The translations under genes and the position numbers were made by a program. The notes below the pieces were generated by a model. It had not been told where the DNA came from. It did no database searches and was given only the letters and a program-made list of their open reading frames with translations. From Alnus glutinosa (lineage: Eukaryota; Streptophyta; Magnoliopsida; Fagales; Betulaceae), in the NCBI RefSeq assembly GCF_958979055.1, contig NC_084890.1, positions 682,001-746,000 of the forward strand: a stretch of DNA of 64,000 nucleotides, given 5' to 3'. Below are positions 12,906-24,368 of the stretch, piece by piece (the stretch's first letter is position 1; every line of letters begins with the position of its first letter).

Positions 12906-13130
12906 TGTACATACAAAGATAAATTTAGTGTGAAACTCATGTATAGGAGAGTTGATATATACCAATATTTTTCAAAAAATTCATTACCCAAAATGTTTAT
13001 CAACGAAATCTATCTGAAATAAATCCTAATACATTCTGTTAATGCTTTTCTTTATTTTATTTTTATCATAATTTGAGGGTTTTATTAAACTATATCGATA
13101 GTAATTAAAGCCTAATTTATTTATTTATTT
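12565..13130. other. AT-rich spacer with (TA)n
   Basis: No gene. A (TA)n microsatellite of about 36 bases lies near 12868-12903. Confidence 0.5.
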
Positions 13131-13480
13131 TGAAATAAATATCTATTAATATTTCTTAATTGGGGGCCTTAAGTAATCACATAATCTGCCAAAAGCTCCG
13201 GCTAACACTAGTTAGAGATCTGATATAGTATTTAAGGGTGCGTTTGAGATTACGATTTCGTAAACAAAAAGTATTTTCCTAAACTAAATCGCAAAAAATG
13301 AAACGTTTAAAAATTGCATTTTAAAAAAAAAATTGCTTGTTCAAATATCTATGGGGGGAATTTTTTAAAGCGCAAAATTTTAAAAGTTAATTTGCGAGCC
13401 AAACACTTAATTGTGTTTTTAAAAATCACTTTTTTAAATCTCACAATTTAAAATGATTAATTTTAATATAAAAATTAAAG
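13130..13480. repeat. duplicate of 16360-16710, with truncated MITE
   Basis: CTTAATTGGGGGCCTTAAG near 13156, GCTCCGGCTAACACTAGTTA near 13194 and the following GGGTGCGTTTGAGATTAC MITE start (13236, after TAA) match the order found at 16370-16449. The MITE is cut off near 13470, before its GACCC right end. Confidence 0.65.
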
Positions 13481-13727
13481 TAGTGGGTTGTTAATTTTGA
13501 AATTAATAAAAATTGATGATATAATATAAAGTAAAAAGAATTTGTATAAAAAAGTGTAAAAATTTTGTATTGTAATGATTTTTTTTATTTAAATAATAAT
13601 AAAAAATTATTAATGTGATATAAAAAGTAAAATAAAAATAAAAATATTTTTTTATTAAAAATAAATAAAAAATACATAAACAGTAAAAAAATTATTATGT
13701 TCTGTTCATATTCTTGCCGAACAACAC

Positions 13728-13737
13728 CTTTATATAG
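13728..13737 (-). promoter_or_regulatory. orphan TATA box
   Basis: The minus strand reads CTATATAAAG in the same context as the boxes upstream of the three B3-like loci. No reading frame follows it. Confidence 0.55.
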
Positions 13738-13825
13738 GGGGCGGGAGTAGCAGACGATTCCTTAAGGCCATAAGATTATGAGAGAAAGCGGAGACGAGCA
13801 GTTTACAAAGCTTTTGGCGAAAAAT

Positions 13826-13866
13826 AAGCATCATTTCCTTCATTTGGAAACTGATAACTCAAGGGG
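13826..13866 (-). promoter_or_regulatory. conserved upstream module, orphan copy
   Basis: The plus strand has AAGCATCATTTCCTTCATTT, then GGAAACTGATAACTCAAGGG. It is near-identical to the copies at 57511 and 61698 upstream of genes 2 and 3. Confidence 0.55.
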
Positions 13867-14176
13867 TCGAATTCGAGATCGGCCCGAAGAAGTAGGAAGA
13901 AAGGAACCTGCGTTGATGAGTTGATGACTATGAAGAGAGCAGCAGGATGTCACACTTCTTTATTTATTGTTCTTGGAAGATGTGGAAAGAAGAATCTGAT
14001 ACACGCAAGCCTTTTTCGGCCCCCGATTAATCACCTATCTCAAAAAATCATCAACTGAAAATACTTTTATCTTTTTTTTTTTTTAAATCACATCAATAAT
14101 TTCTTTTATTATTTAAATAAAAAACTTACTATAATACAAATTTTTTTCTATTTTATATCAAATTAATCACCTTTTA

Positions 14177-14179
<3 letters not shown>

Positions 14180-14240
<61 letters not shown>
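14180..14240. repeat. (TA)n microsatellite
   Basis: About 60 bases of uninterrupted TA. A second run lies at 14430-14457. A poly(A) run of about 35 lies at 14660-14694. Confidence 0.9.
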
Positions 14241-14243
<3 letters not shown>

Positions 14244-14429
14244 GAGGAATGCTATAGCATCATGATATTCTCATTTTTTAGTATACTCTTAAAATAGCAT
14301 ACATAAAATTTTTTTATTAAAAAATTATATCTATGCCATCTAAAAATATATAAATATAATTTTTTAATTATATTTATGCCATTTCAAAAAATCATTAGAA
14401 AAACATCAAGAAATATTTTAACATTTCTC

Positions 14430-14462
<33 letters not shown>

Positions 14463-14660
14463 TTGTGTATGTAATGTATATACCTGAGACAATAAATAGA
14501 AGTTCCATCATGTCACCTTTTATTTATTGTTCTCAGGTAACGATTGGATCAAAGATGGCTGGAATTTCTCTTTAGCGTGCTTCTGGCAGTGCCTCGATCA
14601 GAGGGTGCGATTGAAATGGGTGAAATCTGGAATCAACACATTAAAAGAAAAATAGAAAAG

Positions 14661-14696
<36 letters not shown>

Positions 14697-15899
14697 AGGA
14701 AGAAATGAAACGCATTACCTTAATTGAAAACTAATATGACTCGGGGTTGAAGATGAACAGAGGCTAAAAGAGGAAGAAAGAAAATGAGGTGTGTGATAAG
14801 ATGGAGTTCCATTTTACGTACAACAAGCGTGCTTGCTCGTGGAAGCTCAGCACATGGACTGGCCGGCAGTGCCTTTGACAAGAAATCCGCAACTAATTAC
14901 GAAGCTGCAGAAAAAATCACAAAAGCATAAAAAAGAAATCCGCTGAGATGAGAAAGGAAAGAGACGTTGGAAGTGGCGTGTTCCAGGTGTTTAGGACTAC
15001 ATCTACATGGCATTGGCAGATGAATAGCTTTAGCTTGAGATTATCATTTAACACATGTGGCTCGCGTAACCGATAGGGGCCATAGGGCCATGTTGGCAAT
15101 CAACTCCTTGTATAAATCAAGGATGAATTGTATCGTTCATTTACTATCCACTGATCTGTGGACACCTCGCATTAATAATCCCACCAAACGCGCCTGAAGT
15201 ACAGTGTGCTGTCTTTCATTACTGTTCTGGTTCTCGGGTGTTTACTTTTCATGGGCAAAGTCAAATATGGATGACCCATCATAAAAATGACTGTCAGTTT
15301 TGTACCGTCTATATTCAAGAGACTCTCGGTTGGTTTGAACAGTGCAATAAATTAAGCCCGCTGTTTCATATCTCTCTCCCCGTCAGCACAGTGCAAATAC
15401 TAAATATCACAGGCCCCAGGCAGAAGGAAGGTTACTGTACACGCCATCTTCTTTCTCCTCTTCTGTAACGCATCTTCCGTACTCAGCCATTACTGCAGCG
15501 ATGGGTAATTGTATTTACAGAGGGTTGATACATGGGGAACCGTCCCATCACCCTCTTTTTGCTTTCTTTAATAAAAAAAATAAAAATTTACATCAAAAGA
15601 CAAATTTTAATTTTTTTATTAAAAAAATAAAAAGAGAGCGATGAAGACTGTTGTCTCTCCCCTACAAATCATTTTCCGTATTCACATGCCTAAACATATT
15701 TCTTTTTTCTTTTTTTCTTTTATTTATTGAAGGGGCCTAAACATTATTTATACTACGTCAAAAGCTAAAATTAATAAATAAAAAATTACCTAAATATAAT
15801 TTATAATCGCAATAAAATAAAAATGAAACGTGAATCAATTAAAAGTGAAAACTCATTTGAAAATCCAATTTTAGAAGAAAAATTTAAACTCCAGCATTT

Positions 15900-16360
15900 C
15901 TCTTTCTACTTTTTTCTACCAATAAAGTGACTCTAATATGGGAAAAAAATTAATAAATAGTTTTTAATTAAGCCCTTAATCTCAAAAGTTTATTTGTACT
16001 GAATATTTAGAAAAATATAACAAATCTTCAAATTACATAAATTATTATTATTTACGTTGTGCATAATAAATAGAATTACACCAATTTTCAATGTTGAACA
16101 ATTTGTTTTCGCATTACGTTCTATTACAAATCAATTTTAATTAATAGTTATATGACTTATTTCCATTTTTCTCTTTATTTTTTTTTTAAAAAAAATCTTC
16201 TTATTTTATGTCTTTAAATCAAGTGATAAGTCATTTTATAATATAAGTTATAAAATAAAATTTAAAAAAAAAAGTGCTCTAATTGACAAATTAAATAAAA
16301 AAATATAATATAATTAATATTTAAATATTAAAAAAATGATCTCACTTAAACTTGTCGCTT
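15900..16360. other. AT-rich spacer
   Basis: No gene or transposon end recognised. Confidence 0.4.
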
Positions 16361-16448
16361 TATATCTCTCAATTGGGGGACTTAGGCAGTCTCCTAATCT
16401 GCCTAAGGCTCCAGCTGACACTAGTTAGTGATTAAATATAGTAATTAA

Positions 16449-16707
16449 GGGTGCGTTTGAAATTACTATTTCATATATAAAAAATGTTATTTTAAGCTAA
16501 ATCGTAAAAAAATGAATCGTTTGGAAATTTCGTTTTTAAAAAATTTTGCTTTTTTCAAATATCAAGTAAGGGGGTATTTTTTTTAAAATGCTAATTTACG
16601 AGCCAAACGCTGTGTTGCGTTTTTAAAAATTACTTTTTTAAATTGCACATTTTAAAATAGTTAATTTTAAATCGTATTTTTTGAAATTGCAAACTCATAA
16701 CAGACCC
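16449..16707. mobile_element. MITE, GGGTGC family, copy 3
   Basis: The left end is GGGTGCGTTTGAAATTAC and the right end is TAACAGACCC. TAA flanks both sides (16446-16448 and 16708-16710). The length is 259 bases. It fits a Tourist-like PIF/Harbinger MITE. A degenerate fragment of the same family follows at about 16815-16980. Confidence 0.75.
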
Positions 16708-16989
16708 TAAGTGGTTCTATGTTCGTACCAACTCTATAATATACTCTTCATTTTAGTTTCATATTTTACATATTGAGTGATAATTTGAATTTACATATAA
16801 GAAGAGAGTTATGAATACGATTGAGATTACGATTCATAAATAAAATTAAAAGTGATATTTTAAATCAAATCCCAAAAAAAATAGTCGTTTAATAATTGTG
16901 TTTTGAAAAATTGATTTTTTGATTTTAAAACCCGTAATTTTTAAAGTTAACCTACAATTTTAAAGGCCAAAAAAATCCCAAACCGGTTT

Positions 16990-19087
16990 CGATTTCGATG
17001 CACATAAAACCAAACTACGTATAACAAACATTACTACCATTCATTACAAGGATAAAAACTAGAAAAGAAAAAATGAAAAAAAAAAAATGAAAAATACATG
17101 GAAATCAAGGAAAAAACATAATGCATACAAACAAATACTAGCACCTCACTACTCTGGATAAAGACATCGAAGGTGAAAGCCAAATGAAAATACAGCTAGC
17201 AAATTGGTTGTGGCCATGATGAAAATCATGAGTATTAACAAGAGAATCCTATATAACTTAACTAATAATTAGCTTTCGAGGGAATTTGAGAGACTGAGAT
17301 GTATATTGATGTATTGATGGATTTCCTTGATCAAAGTGGTGATTTCCTTTATTTTTTTCTCTCTTCTTTCATAGTTGCATGTGATTATATTTAATTAATT
17401 AATATGTATTTTTTACTTCTTTGAAAAAAATTAAATTAAATTAAATCGTATTAGCATTTACAGCTCTTTGTCAATTTCATTGATTATATTTGTTTTAATC
17501 AAACTTGGTCACTAGACTCACTATAGTATAAATAGTTCAAAAATTGCATTTCTTTATACAGCAGGGTGCACAATAATAGTGATTCTTAATAACAGTTAGA
17601 TAAATTACTGTTTAAAAAAGTTATTGCGTTAAAAAATGACCGTTTTAAAAAAGCGACCATTGTAAAAAATGTCCGTATGAAAAAAAAATGAAAGAAAAAA
17701 AGAACGTTTGACAAAAATGACAGTTAAAAAAATACAACGTACTGTAAAGAAAGAGGGACAGATTCATCTTCTGTATATAAAGCCAATATAATGCTAGTTT
17801 ATTCAATTCATCAAGCAAAATACAACATTTTTTTGTAAAAAATTTCAGTTCGAAGTGATATTTACTTTGTAACTTTTCAATTTTAAAAAATAACTCCTAT
17901 TTCTTAAATCCTGTGTGTCAAATAGCATGAAATACTGTTTGGCTATAGGTGAAACATGACAACTTGTTTTTTTTTTTTTTTTTAAAAAAAAATGAAAAAA
18001 AAGAAGGTGAGTGTCTCGTAAATATTTATTTCCTACAAAAGCTGATTTGTGAAGCTGATCATCAGTGATCCCATACGGGCTTGCCCCAACTACACGTCTT
18101 TACTTTGACACTCACACTCCATCAACAACACAACATACTTATAAAGCATGAGATTGAACGATTGTGAACAATACCTGACATTTGGAATAGAATTTCGTAA
18201 AGCATTCTGACAAAATATAGAGGTATTCACACAACACATTTGGAAATGAGGATCGATTCCTACAAAACACCGGTACAACAACTTCACAACACCTCTTCAC
18301 ATGGGGTGGGCTTCAACCAGTGAAATGGCAGATGCCACGTACAATAAGATCCAGGCATCATGCCCTAAATTTTAAGTTTTAGGACACACACAAACTATGA
18401 AGGTTTAATCATTTACATGCCTCTAGCATTCACATATATTTATATATGTGTGTTATGATCTAAGCTTCAGATCAAAAAAATCCTCCACTGAAATAAAAAC
18501 ATATTGTGCACAACTGGCTTGTATTTGCAATGGATATAGGTTATCTTCTAAATTACTATGCAGATTATTTGAGTAGAAAACAAGTATATATGATAAATGA
18601 TTTTGAAGATGTGGACGTATTCCCACTCGAAAGACTCGACTTTTGTGAAACATAAAGAGAAATGATCAAGATCAACTTTGTCTTGAAATTGAGAAAATTT
18701 TCTTATGGTTCAAGTTTCATAGATCTATTAATATATATTGTCACGTCATTTAATATAAACGACATAACTAATCAATATAAAATTGATTTTCACCAATGCC
18801 TTGTCCATCAGCAAAACAAAAGCAATAATTTATTTGAAAAATAAAAAAAAAAAAATTCAGTATTTATATGACATTAGAGTTCTCTCTTATATACCATGCA
18901 CGTACTAACTAGGTAGGACAGAGCTCCCCCCCCCCCCCCCGGCGAAAGCCCTAAGGCTTTCCTTAAAAAAAATTAAATTTTATCCCTAATTTTTTTAAAA
19001 AAAATAAAAAATTAGTCCCCCAAATTTTAAATGCCGGCTCCACCCCTGTAGCTAGGATAACACCTCTCTTTTGCTTTTTAATTGCTA
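16990..19087. other. gene-free repeat-rich DNA
   Basis: No gene is supported. At 17575-17760 there are repeated AATGACCGTTTTAAAA-type words that recur in altered form at 22880-23050, suggesting a decayed dispersed repeat. At 18925-18943 a run of C precedes GGCGAAAGCC, and at 19034 GGCTCCACCCCTG occurs, which together may be a small decayed element. Short open frames at 18090-18844 have no recognisable features. Confidence 0.4.
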
Positions 19088-19339
19088 TAAAGGAAGAGAG
19101 TACCATTTGAGCTCAAGGTTATTTACTCATAAAAAGATAAATATAAAATTTGAAAAGAGTTGGGGGGAGAGCCCAAATACACCACATTGAATCAATTTGG
19201 TCACATTTGCTCCTGGTGTATGTAAATATTAGAGAACGGTTCAGGCCAGGCTAGTGGATTTTATCCGTCCAACTTGTGAAGCCCATATTATATTTGATGC
19301 GCAATTGGGTTGGGCTTGTTCATTCCAACTGAGTCATAA

Positions 19340-19725
19340 GAGCACTAGTAGCAGTTACCCTATATTGGTTCCCTTCCCTATATTTAGGGAAAATTTCATG
19401 AAAAAATAAAAAAAAAACCCCACAGCAGATGCCCTATATTTAGATGAGGGGGTTAGGAATGAATAGTGATTCCCAATGTATACATGTCTACTATTCATTC
19501 CCTATGTATTATTTTAATATAAAAGAAGTATAATTAATTGATATAGGGAAGAGAGAAAAAGTAGGAAAGAGAGAAAAAGTAGAAAATAAGAGTAAAAAAA
19601 TAATATTTAATTGATATAGAGAAATGTAAGGGAATCTATTGTGGGGTATTTTTTTATAGGGAAGCAAAAAGTAGTTTTGTTTCCTAAATATAGGGAAAAT
19701 AGTTGGGAATCTGCTGCTAGTGCTC
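19340..19725. mobile_element. Tourist-like MITE, 386 bp
   Basis: The ends are GAGCACTAGTAGCAG and its near reverse complement CTGCTGCTAGTGCTC, flanked by TAA on both sides. Block B has the unoccupied site (CATAAGACTATGC near 45776). It is non-coding. The three-base TAA site and end sequence match PIF/Harbinger-derived Tourist elements. Confidence 0.88.
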
Positions 19726-20097
19726 TAAGACTATGCTGCCAATTGCAAGTTCAATGCTCCTTCCGTATATAACTACTTCTATTCAATTGTGGTTGTGGGC
19801 TTTTGTTGCCCGCTATACAATCAATCAAGCACAATTAAGCCTTGTTTAGTTTGCGGATCAGACCCATGTAAGGAATAGTTATTCAGCCTTGTTTAGTTCG
19901 CGGATCAGACCCATGTAAGGAATAGTTATTCCTACAGAATGACTATTCATTTGTTTGGTTATATTTAAGGGAATAATTATTCCCACAGAATAGTTATTTC
20001 CTTAGGAAGAGGAATAACTAAAATTCGTCTTTTCCCCAAAATCTCCAACCCTCTCAACACCCAAGTCTTTTATCCATCTCTCTCTGTTTTTCAACTC

Positions 20098-20268
20098 ATG
20101 GTGTGTTTGGATATGAAATTTTGAAAATAAAATATAATTCTGATTCTTCTTTTTTAAAAAATAAATCATATTTTGTTCAACTTTTTCTAAAAAGTCAAAC
20201 CTCAAAATTTGCAAACAAAATAAGGATTTAATTCTGATTACAAAAATTCAACACTCAAATGCATCATC
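20098..20268. mobile_element. possible small MITE nested in the Harbinger-like element
   Basis: The left end, TGGTGTGTTTGGATATGAA, resembles the reverse complement of the right end, TGATGCATTTGAGTGTTGAA. TCA flanks both. The interior resembles the 180-bp MITE at 39803 (ATATGATTTATTTTTGAAAA words). The boundaries are uncertain. Confidence 0.45.
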
Positions 20269-20472
20269 AGTATCTCTCTCAATCTCTGCAATTATATTCT
20301 CATCCCCCTCTCTTTGTTTCTCAACCCAACTTAATTTGTTGTGGGTTACTCTTTTTTCTTTTTCTTTTTTCCCTTGTGATGTAGCCTACAGAATGCACTT
20401 AGACATAGGAAAACGAGTACCTCTTGATATCGGGGGGGACTCCAATTGCCTTGCGGAGGCTTGGGAAAAACT

Positions 20473-20790
20473 TTGTAAGCAAAGAACGAATGTCTATTGC
20501 TGTAAAACAAATAAAAAAGAATAAAATAAAAAGGGTTTTGCAGATGATCTATTTTTTTTTTTGTGATGGTGATATGATGATTATGTTTTTTTTTTTTTTT
20601 TTCTTATAAATCATTTTACTTTATAAGCAAAAAACGAATGTTTGTTGCTAGAAAACAAATAAAAAAGAATAAAATAAAAAGGGCTTTGCAGATGATCTAT
20701 TTTTTTTTTTCTTTTTATTCTTTTATGATAGTGATATGATGATTGTGTGTGTGTGTGTTTTTTTTTTTCTTTTCTTATAAATCATTTTGT
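20473..20790. repeat. tandem duplication, about 165-bp period
   Basis: The strings GAATGT(C/T)T(A/G)TTGCT, AAATAAAAAAGAATAAAATA, TTTGCAGATGATCTA, GATATGATGATT and CTTATAAATCATTTT occur in the same order twice. The poly(T) tracts and a (GT)n stretch differ between units. Confidence 0.75.
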
Positions 20791-20799
20791 AGCGTAATT

Positions 20800-21835
20800 T
20801 TTTCGAACAAGATAGCATGTGCTATCATATATTACTGAACGCCCCAAGGGCGAGTACAAGGATAGAGGTACAAAACTCCCCTAAACCTTAAGTTAGAAAC
20901 AAGTCTGACTTGAAGCAGTTGTCTAAATACAATACACAAATATTACAAGAACACCAAATAAATCATCTCTTTACAGATAAAGCCCATACAAACAACATAA
21001 GAGGACTGGCCTAGTCTACCCCAGACACCAAATAAGCCAATGAACATTTGTGCATTACAAATAGACAAACTGTGAACCATAGTAGACACATAGGAATGTA
21101 CAAAGAAAACAGAGAAAACCCAAAACAGCTGCCGGCAGTGAGACAGTGGCGGATTCCGCCGGAGACGGCGGCGCGTGGGGGACATGCACCGTCACCGGTA
21201 CCACCCAGCAGTAGATCGACCACCGTAGACCCCATCCAACACCGTGCACGACCAGAAAAGGCGGAGTGTGGCCAACACGCGCGCCAAAGAGCAAAAGACT
21301 CTCTGGGCGTGTGCCGGCCACGCGCCGGGAACCGATTACCAACGTGGCCTGAGCTTCCAGCGGTTGGAGCGGATGACGACGATGAACACGGCTGGGGGGG
21401 GGGGGGGGGGGGGCGTGTCTTGAAATAAGCACCAGAGGTGTGTAGATCTGGTTCCAAAGTTGAAGAAGAAATTTTGAACAAACCGGCCAAAACCTCCGTT
21501 AAAAAACACGAAACCTGCCACACTCCCAAGCTGGAACACCTAGATTTGAGCCTTCCTGCTATGAACAAAAGAAAGAATAAAGAAAAAACACAGATACAAG
21601 CCACCATAGCCTAACAAGGCTAGGGGAACAATAGCTCCACAGCCTTAATGGCTGGGAGAAAGCTAGCCTCCACTGAGAAAAACTCAAGAGGAAACAAAAA
21701 CCTTAGTCCAAGAGAACTAAGGGACAAGACCAAAGCCGGGGGGGAAGGAAGTTGGCCTCCCTCCCCCGGCAACGACGAGTTCTCTCTTTTTCCTCTGCTT
21801 CTCTCTCTCTCTCTCTCCCCCTCTGAATCTGATTG
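20800..21835 (-). mobile_element. LINE-like non-autonomous retroposon with 12-bp TSD
   Basis: TGTAGCGTAATT flanks both sides (20788-20799 and 21836-21847). On the minus strand it begins with a CT- and GA-rich leader and ends with a short A run, after TTGTACTCGCCCTTGGGGCG and AGTAATATATGA, an end typical of plant L1-type LINEs. The middle is GC-rich, with a G run near 21394-21413. The minus-strand open frame of 198 codons has no family features and its proline run comes from the G tract. No reverse transcriptase is present. Confidence 0.7.
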
Positions 21836-22333
21836 TGTAGCGTAATTGTATATGAAAAAAAAAAAAAATCATAATATGACTGTTTATGTTTCCAAAATAA
21901 AGAAAAGAATGTCCTTAAGAATATAAATTATATTTGTTTTAGGAAATTTGATTATAATATGATTCTATTCATCAATGTATTGCACTGTTCCAAATAAAAG
22001 AATACATATGCTATGGTCTATTCTACCGTTACAATCAAATAAAAAAATAAGAATAATTATTCCATTTTATTTTCATCTATTCTCAAGAATGGTTATTCAT
22101 TTTCCTAATTGAATAAACATTTTGTGAACCAAATGAGGCTTTAGAGATCCCAGATTCTCATGCATCCAGCTTCCTGTGCCTATAATTAGACCTGGTCACC
22201 AGCTCTTTCCAGGATGGAAATTTGCCCTTACGGTAACCGACCTGTGCCAAATTCTGGGATTTACTGTCCAGTGTTGGAATTCTTGGGTCAACTTGAATTC
22301 AGGTTTACTGCCCTATCGTCCCCACATTGACCC

Positions 22334-22481
22334 GTAGATGCACTCTATTCATCGTCCCAGTATACATTGAAAGCTGTTTGGAAATCCTAAATCCTATCTT
22401 TATCTTTATCTTCTTCTTCATCTTCTTCTTCTTCTAGATGCACTCTATTCATCGTCCCAGTATACATTGAAAGCTGTTTGG
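22334..22481. repeat. 48-bp direct repeat around a CTT-rich spacer
   Basis: TAGATGCACTCTATTCATCG through GAAAGCTGTTTGG occurs exactly twice (about 22335-22381 and 22435-22481), separated by a TCTTTATCTTCTTC-type spacer of about 53 bases. Confidence 0.9.
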
Positions 22482-22596
22482 CTTACATATATATCAATCT
22501 AAAATAGCTAAGTAAAACTCACTTTATTTAATTTAGTTAATAAATTTTAAAATGCACCATACTAACTGGTTATCTATTCTTACTCTATATTCTTCT

Positions 22597-22831
22597 TGGA
22601 CAGAAATTTTCTACAACCGGTTTGTAGAAAATTTCATATAACCCACATATATATAATATTGACATGTGTCATTTGGTATGTACGAAACACATTGTTGTGC
22701 TTCTCACATGCCATTTTAATAGCATTAATAGAAAAAACGTGTGAGTCTCACATGTTTAAAGGACACATGTCACTCTTATATGTGGGTGTATAAAATATCA
22801 TACAAACCGGTTTGTAGGAAATTTCTGCCAA
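22597..22831. mobile_element. inverted-repeat MITE, about 235 bp
   Basis: The left arm TTGGACAGAAATTTTC, with CCGGTTTGTAGAAAATTTC, pairs with the right arm, whose reverse complement starts TTGGCAGAAATTTCC and includes CCGGTTTGTATGATATTTTA. Arms extend inward through CCACATAT and GACATGTGTC. TTCTTC lies immediately outside both ends, a possible short TSD. Confidence 0.65.
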
Positions 22832-23316
22832 TTCTTCTTTTTTACTTTTTCATTATCGTTTTTTTTTTATCTCTTCCTTTTAAACGGTCATATTTGGTCA
22901 TATTTGTCAACGGTCGTTTTGTTAAAACGGTCATTTTTCTAATGCAAATTTTTTATGGTCATTTTTTCTCAAACAACCGTCTTTTAACAATGGTTTTGTT
23001 AAATTTATTATTTTCCTAATACAATAATTTTTAAACGATCATTTTTCTAACCGTCATTAAGGATTGACCCTATCATAATATAACATTTCTATGTAACCAA
23101 AATTAGTTGACCTAAACCAATCAACTGCACTTTAAAAAAAAAAAAAAAAAAAAAACAATCAACTGTTGTTGCATGTAGGACGTGGAGGGAAAAGAAAGAA
23201 AGAAAGAAAGAAAAAAAAAAAGCATAGAAGGTAAAGATAAACAATACAAAAAAAAAAAAAAAAAAAAAGGGGAAAAAAGAAGAAGAAGAAGAAGAAGAAG
23301 AGGAGGAGATAGATAT
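22832..23316. other. repeat-rich spacer with a second poly(A) stub
   Basis: CAATCAACTG occurs at 23118-23127 and 23156-23165 around CACTTT plus about 22 A, a minimal poly(A)-ended insertion. GAAA and GAA microsatellites follow at 23194-23305. No gene. Confidence 0.5.
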
Positions 23317-24267
23317 ATGAACATGGCAACGCTACATGTATAGTTGCATTATTTACAGATTTAAGAAAAAATGTATTTTAACTTTTATTTACATAATTCA
23401 ATGGATTGTATTTTTAACTTTTTGTTTAGATACTTTGGCAAAGTTACAAAAAGCTAATGAATTGAGAATGATTGGCTCCTAAAAGTAAGGTTTAGGTATA
23501 TTTTAGTTAAAATTCACAAAAATCATCGTTTATCGAGCTCCCCTCTTACTCTCTATTATAATACTTAAAAGTCCGTGACGCAACCCAATACTCGACTAGA
23601 GAAGAGCTATTGGAGCTAAGAAGAATTATACTCACCGGCCGGTCCATCCAGAAATCATTTAGCTTTTAAAGTAAATAAATGCAAGCTAACCGATTCGATT
23701 CAAAGGAGACGAAAACCGACGACGTCATTAATTTCCAGTTTATACATATATAAAAACAAAACCGAAGTCATAAATTTTAGCCCTTATCAGACACTAGCAG
23801 CTTCTACATAATAAATACACATTTTCACAATGAGGAATTACTTTGCATTAATTATTAACTCCCTTAAACTCAGTTCTCTTTCCTTCTACGTTTTAGACAA
23901 TAGGCCCGTTGCATTATTAACTGCACCAATGAAAATCCTAGACAAATATCGGTAATGCATTGGTAAAGAAGAAAATCTTTTTATTTATATTTATAGATCA
24001 ATTTCAATCAATCAATCAAAGATTACAAGTATCAATGAGAATCAACCCAAATCAACTATAGCAGGAAACTTACATCAATCGAGAGAATCACGCGGCGATT
24101 GCACTAATCATGGACGTACAGCTGAGATTGCCATTGATTCTTTGCAAGGATTCAACTGATTTGATTCTCGGCACTGATTATGGTTATTAATTACGTACTC
24201 TTAAAGATACTAAACATATATAACAACACCTTTTTGGATTTGGGGAACTTCTATCATATAGACTACC

Positions 24268-24368
24268 ATATATATATATATACCACCTTAACCTCGGCAG
24301 CCGTCACCCATATTCCATAGCATGCAAAACCCATTGAAACACTTCACTTCAGAACTCACTCTAAAAGG
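24268..24368 (+). promoter_or_regulatory. putative core promoter and 5' leader of F-box gene A
   Basis: A TATATATATATA run about 90-100 bases upstream of the ATG is followed by CACCTTAACCTC and ACCCATATTCCATAGCATGC. This arrangement is kept in front of all three F-box genes, though the TA run varies in length. The TA run could equally be just a microsatellite. Confidence 0.4.

Larger units (their letters stand above)
13728..15900 (-). repeat. orphan promoter segment, paralogous to 61610-62650
   Basis: The segment begins with the TATA box and upstream region of the B3-like family and continues through landmarks shared with S3: ATTATGAGAGAAAGCGGAG, GATACACGCAAGC, CCTGAGA...CAATAAATAGA, GATGACCCATCATAAAAATG, and GGGGCCTAAACATTATTTAT. 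The gene should follow at coordinates just below 13728, but only AT-rich DNA is there. Extra pieces at 14565-14870 and about 14965-15110 match the upstream regions of genes 1 and 2, so it is a mosaic of family promoters. Confidence 0.75.
19838..22140. mobile_element. 2.3-kb Harbinger-like TIR element with nested inserts
   Basis: The ends are AGCCTTGTTTAGTTTGCGG and, reverse-complemented on the right, AGCCTCATTTGGTTCAC. TTA flanks both (19835-19837 and 22141-22143). Block B has the empty site CACAATTAGAGATCCC near 45890. The terminal 48 bases are tandemly doubled at 19839-19933. There is no transposase. It contains a likely small MITE, an internal tandem repeat and a retroposon. Confidence 0.78.
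19088..22330. repeat. gene-less end of an F-box block (copy Z)
   Basis: Once two insertions are removed, 19088-19339, 19726-19837 and 22141-22330 align in order with the end of block B (45520-46090). Shared landmarks include ACCATTTGA, CTCCTGGTGTATGTAAA, GGATTTTATC, TTCATTCCAACTGAGTCATA, ACTATGCTGC, and CAGCTTCCTGT. No F-box gene lies on its left, so this is the remaining end of a further copy. Confidence 0.75.

Noticed and set aside
21011-21607. 198-codon minus-strand frame and overlapping 125- and 126-codon frames
   Set aside because: They lie in the LINE-like insert; the proline or glycine runs come from a G tract, and no known domain is visible.
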